Source of the DNA: Pseudidiomarina indica
Lineage (GTDB): Bacteria > Pseudomonadota > Gammaproteobacteria > Enterobacterales > Alteromonadaceae
Length of the DNA: 64,000 bases
Direction of reading: 5' to 3'
Assembly: GCF_900104245.1 (NCBI RefSeq)
Contig: NZ_FMXN01000001.1
Location: 1-64,000, forward strand
Part shown: positions 61,872 to 64,000 of the stretch, one piece after another
Position numbering within the stretch: position 1 is the first letter of the stretch
How the letters are laid out: each line of letters starts with the position of its first letter
Translations under genes and position numbers: made by a program
Notes under the pieces: model-generated
Seen by the model: the letters and a program-made list of their open reading frames with translations, nothing else
Database searches by the model: none
What the model was told of the DNA's origin: nothing

Positions 61872-64000
61872 GTGCAGTCCATTTCATTTCCGAACGATTT
61901 ACCCGTTGTTCAAGAAAAACAACAAATACAAGATGCTATCCGTCAACATCAGGTGGTGATTATTGCTGGTGAAACGGGCTCTGGTAAAACCACTCAGCTT
62001 CCCAAAATGCTGCTTGAAATGGGGTATGGCAGCCGTGAAAGCGGTCAACTCATTGGGCATACGCAACCTCGTCGGTTAGCCGCTCGTAGTGTGGCTGCGC
62101 GTATCGCGCAGGAGTTACAGAGCGAATTGGGGCAGTTGGTAGGCTATAAGGTTCGCTTTCAAGATCAAACCGCGCCCGGCACCCGCATCAAACTAGTGAC
62201 TGACGGCATGCTGTTGGCCGAACTGCAAAATGACCCGTTGCTGCGTCAGTATGATGCGTTAATCATTGACGAAGCTCATGAACGCAGCCTCAATATCGAT
62301 TTTTTATTGGGGGTATTGGCCACCATTTTACCGAAGCGGCCAGAGCTGAAACTGATTATTACGTCGGCCACCATCGAAACTGAACGCTTCGCTCAACATT
62401 TTAATCAAGCGCCCATTATTACCGTCACTGGCCGAACTTATCCGGTTGAAATCCGTTATCGACCGCTGCATGACGCGGAACAAGGGCAGGATGATTCCGA
62501 TAACGACGTGATCAGTGGGGTGACGCAGGCGGTCACAGAATTGATGCAAGAGCCGCCGGGCGATATTCTGATTTTCGCCAGTGGCGAGCGTGAAATTCGA
62601 GATTTTGCTGAAGCGATTGGCGAGCTGGGGCTGCACCGAGTTGAGGTGTTGCCGTTGTACGCACGGTTGTCGGCGGCAGAACAAAATCGTATTTTCCAAC
62701 CTCATCAGGCGGCGCGACGCATCGTGATTGCCACCAACGTGGCCGAAACCTCGTTAACGGTACCAGGAATCCGTTATGTGATTGACCCTGGTACTGCTCG
62801 GATCAGCCGCTACAGCTACCGCACCAAAGTGCAGCGGCTGCCCATTGAAAAAATATCTCAAGCAAGCGCCAATCAACGGGCAGGACGTTGTGGGCGGGTG
62901 GCACCTGGAATCTGTATTCGGTTGTACAGTGAAGAGGATTTCTTAGCCCGTCCTGAATACACGGATCCGGAGATTCTACGGACAAACTTGGCTGCTGTTA
63001 TTTTACAAATGACTGCGGCTAACTTAGGCGATATACGACACTTTCCATTTATTGATCGTCCAGACGAACGCTTCATTAATGATGGCATTCAGTTATTACA
63101 AGAATTAAATGCCACCACCCATGGGCGAGGGCAGCGAGCACGCCGCGGCGGCAAGCGTAGTACTAAGCTTACCCGTATTGGTCGGCAGCTGGCTCAGTTA
63201 CCCTTAGATCCGCGCTTGGCCCGGATGGTGCTTGCAGCCAATGAATTTGGTTGCATGCAAGAGGTGATGGTGATTACCGCTGCCATGAGTATTCAGGATC
63301 CGCGGGAACGCCCGCAACAACAGCGCCAAAAAGCGGACGAGTTGCATCAGCGGTTTCATGATAAAGATTCTGACTTTATTGCCTATTTGAAGTTATGGAA
63401 TTACCTACGGGAATGCCAACAAGAACTCTCGAAAACCCAATTCAGAAAGCGGGTGAAGCAAGAGTTTTTACATTTTTTGAGGATTCGTGAGTGGCAAGAT
63501 ATTTACACTCAAATTCGGCAAACCGTGCGTGGGCTAGGGCTGCGGATTAACCAAGAGTCGGCCAGTTATGAAGCCATTCATCGCGCCTTACTCACTGGCA
63601 TGTTGTCGCAAATTGGTCAGAAGCAAGAAGGGCATGAGTTTTTAGGTGCACGGAACCGAACGTTCTACATTTTCCCAGGGTCTGGCTTATTTAAAAAGTC
63701 ACCGAAATGGATCATGTCAGCGGAAATGGTGGAAACATCGCGGCTGTTTGCCCGCGTTAACGCACGAATTGAACCCGAATGGATCGAACCTGCTGCGATG
63801 CATTTGGTGAAACGCCAGTATTTTGATCCTCACTTTTCACGCCGCCAAGGCTCTGTGGTTGCCGATGAACAAGTGACTTTGTATGGCCTGATTGTGGTGC
63901 CACGGCGCAAGGTGCAATACGGGCCGATTGATGGCAAAGCAGCGCGCGATATTTTTATTCGAGAAGGCTTGGTACAAGCGCAATTAAAGCGAAAATTGCC
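61872..64000 (+). CDS. hrpA: ATP-dependent DEAH RNA helicase HrpA (5' part; runs off window)
   Basis: About 709 codons are visible of a protein usually near 1,300 aa. Walker A is AGETGSGKTTQ (residues 32-42), DEAH is D133-H136, SAT is in the ITSATIETERF segment, and the later QRAGRCGRV is motif VI. The start is GTG at 61872 after GAAGGATC. It lacks the roughly 80-residue N-terminal extension of E. coli HrpA and begins directly at the helicase domain. HrpA resolves stalled ribosomes on mRNA. No frameshift appears before the window ends. Confidence 0.9.
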   Translation, partial: MQSISFPNDLPVVQEKQQIQDAIRQHQVVIIAGETGSGKTTQLPKMLLEMGYGSRESGQLIGHTQPRRLAARSVAARIAQELQSELGQLVGYKVRFQDQTAPGTRIKLVTDGMLLAELQNDPLLRQYDALIIDEAHERSLNIDFLLGVLATILPKRPELKLIITSATIETERFAQHFNQAPIITVTGRTYPVEIRYRPLHDAEQGQDDSDNDVISGVTQAVTELMQEPPGDILIFASGEREIRDFAEAIGELGLHRVEVLPLYARLSAAEQNRIFQPHQAARRIVIATNVAETSLTVPGIRYVIDPGTARISRYSYRTKVQRLPIEKISQASANQRAGRCGRVAPGICIRLYSEEDFLARPEYTDPEILRTNLAAVILQMTAANLGDIRHFPFIDRPDERFINDGIQLLQELNATTHGRGQRARRGGKRSTKLTRIGRQLAQLPLDPRLARMVLAANEFGCMQEVMVITAAMSIQDPRERPQQQRQKADELHQRFHDKDSDFIAYLKLWNYLRECQQELSKTQFRKRVKQEFLHFLRIREWQDIYTQIRQTVRGLGLRINQESASYEAIHRALLTGMLSQIGQKQEGHEFLGARNRTFYIFPGSGLFKKSPKWIMSAEMVETSRLFARVNARIEPEWIEPAAMHLVKRQYFDPHFSRRQGSVVADEQVTLYGLIVVPRRKVQYGPIDGKAARDIFIREGLVQAQLKRKL

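Overview
The window looks like a marine gammaproteobacterium of the Alteromonadales type, possibly Idiomarinaceae. This is inferred from gene families and from the thrS-infC-rpmI-rplT-pheS-pheT-ihfA order; there is no 16S gene here. It splits into an accessory, defence-rich left part (1 to about 26,650) and an ordinary core chromosome to the right of a tRNA-Val gene (26,807).

Positions 1-5,963 are part of an integron cassette array, all genes on the + strand, with six complete attC sites. In each complete cassette the first bases are the exact reverse complement of the start of its own attC, which fixes the cassette borders. The cassettes carry a two-gene type II Thoeris system (TIR plus membrane-macro effector), a lipoprotein, a four-helix membrane protein, a large HEPN protein, a DUF2846-type lipoprotein and a NERD/zinc-ribbon protein. 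A seventh cassette is cut off after 13-14 codons by an ISAs1-family insertion sequence (5,964-7,216). No integron integrase is in the window; the cassette orientation puts it to the left.

Positions 7,400-26,559 hold a type 1 BREX locus: brxR, brxA, brxB, brxC, pglX, pglZ, brxL. pglX is split into a methyltransferase half (13,826-15,808) and a specificity half (19,414-21,156). Between them sit a TIR-domain gene and a 1,029-aa reverse transcriptase-nitrilase gene of the DRT1/UG1 type. The junctions are ATGA and TAATG overlaps, so the whole set can be co-translated and no conserved PglX sequence appears lost. A membrane-anchored coiled-coil gene of unknown function lies between pglX and pglZ. 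This nested arrangement is the most interesting thing in the window. A long inverted repeat built from three related 20-mers follows brxL.

To the right of tRNA-Val(GAC) are housekeeping and metabolic genes: an AbgT transporter, a photolyase, a TetR/acyl-CoA dehydrogenase/acyl-CoA ligase operon, a short P450, nsrR with operator-like boxes, a DUF6746 gene behind a Fur-type box, riboflavin synthase, and the translation cluster thrS to ihfA. The thrS leader carries a hairpin that imitates the anticodon arm of tRNA-Thr(GGU). Further right are a DUF523 protein, a SulP transporter, a nif3-cmoM-lipid kinase-dehydrogenase operon, a DUF1329/YCF48/RND group, GMC oxidoreductase, sbcB, an isoaspartyl peptidase, a CBS protein and the first half of hrpA, which runs off the window.
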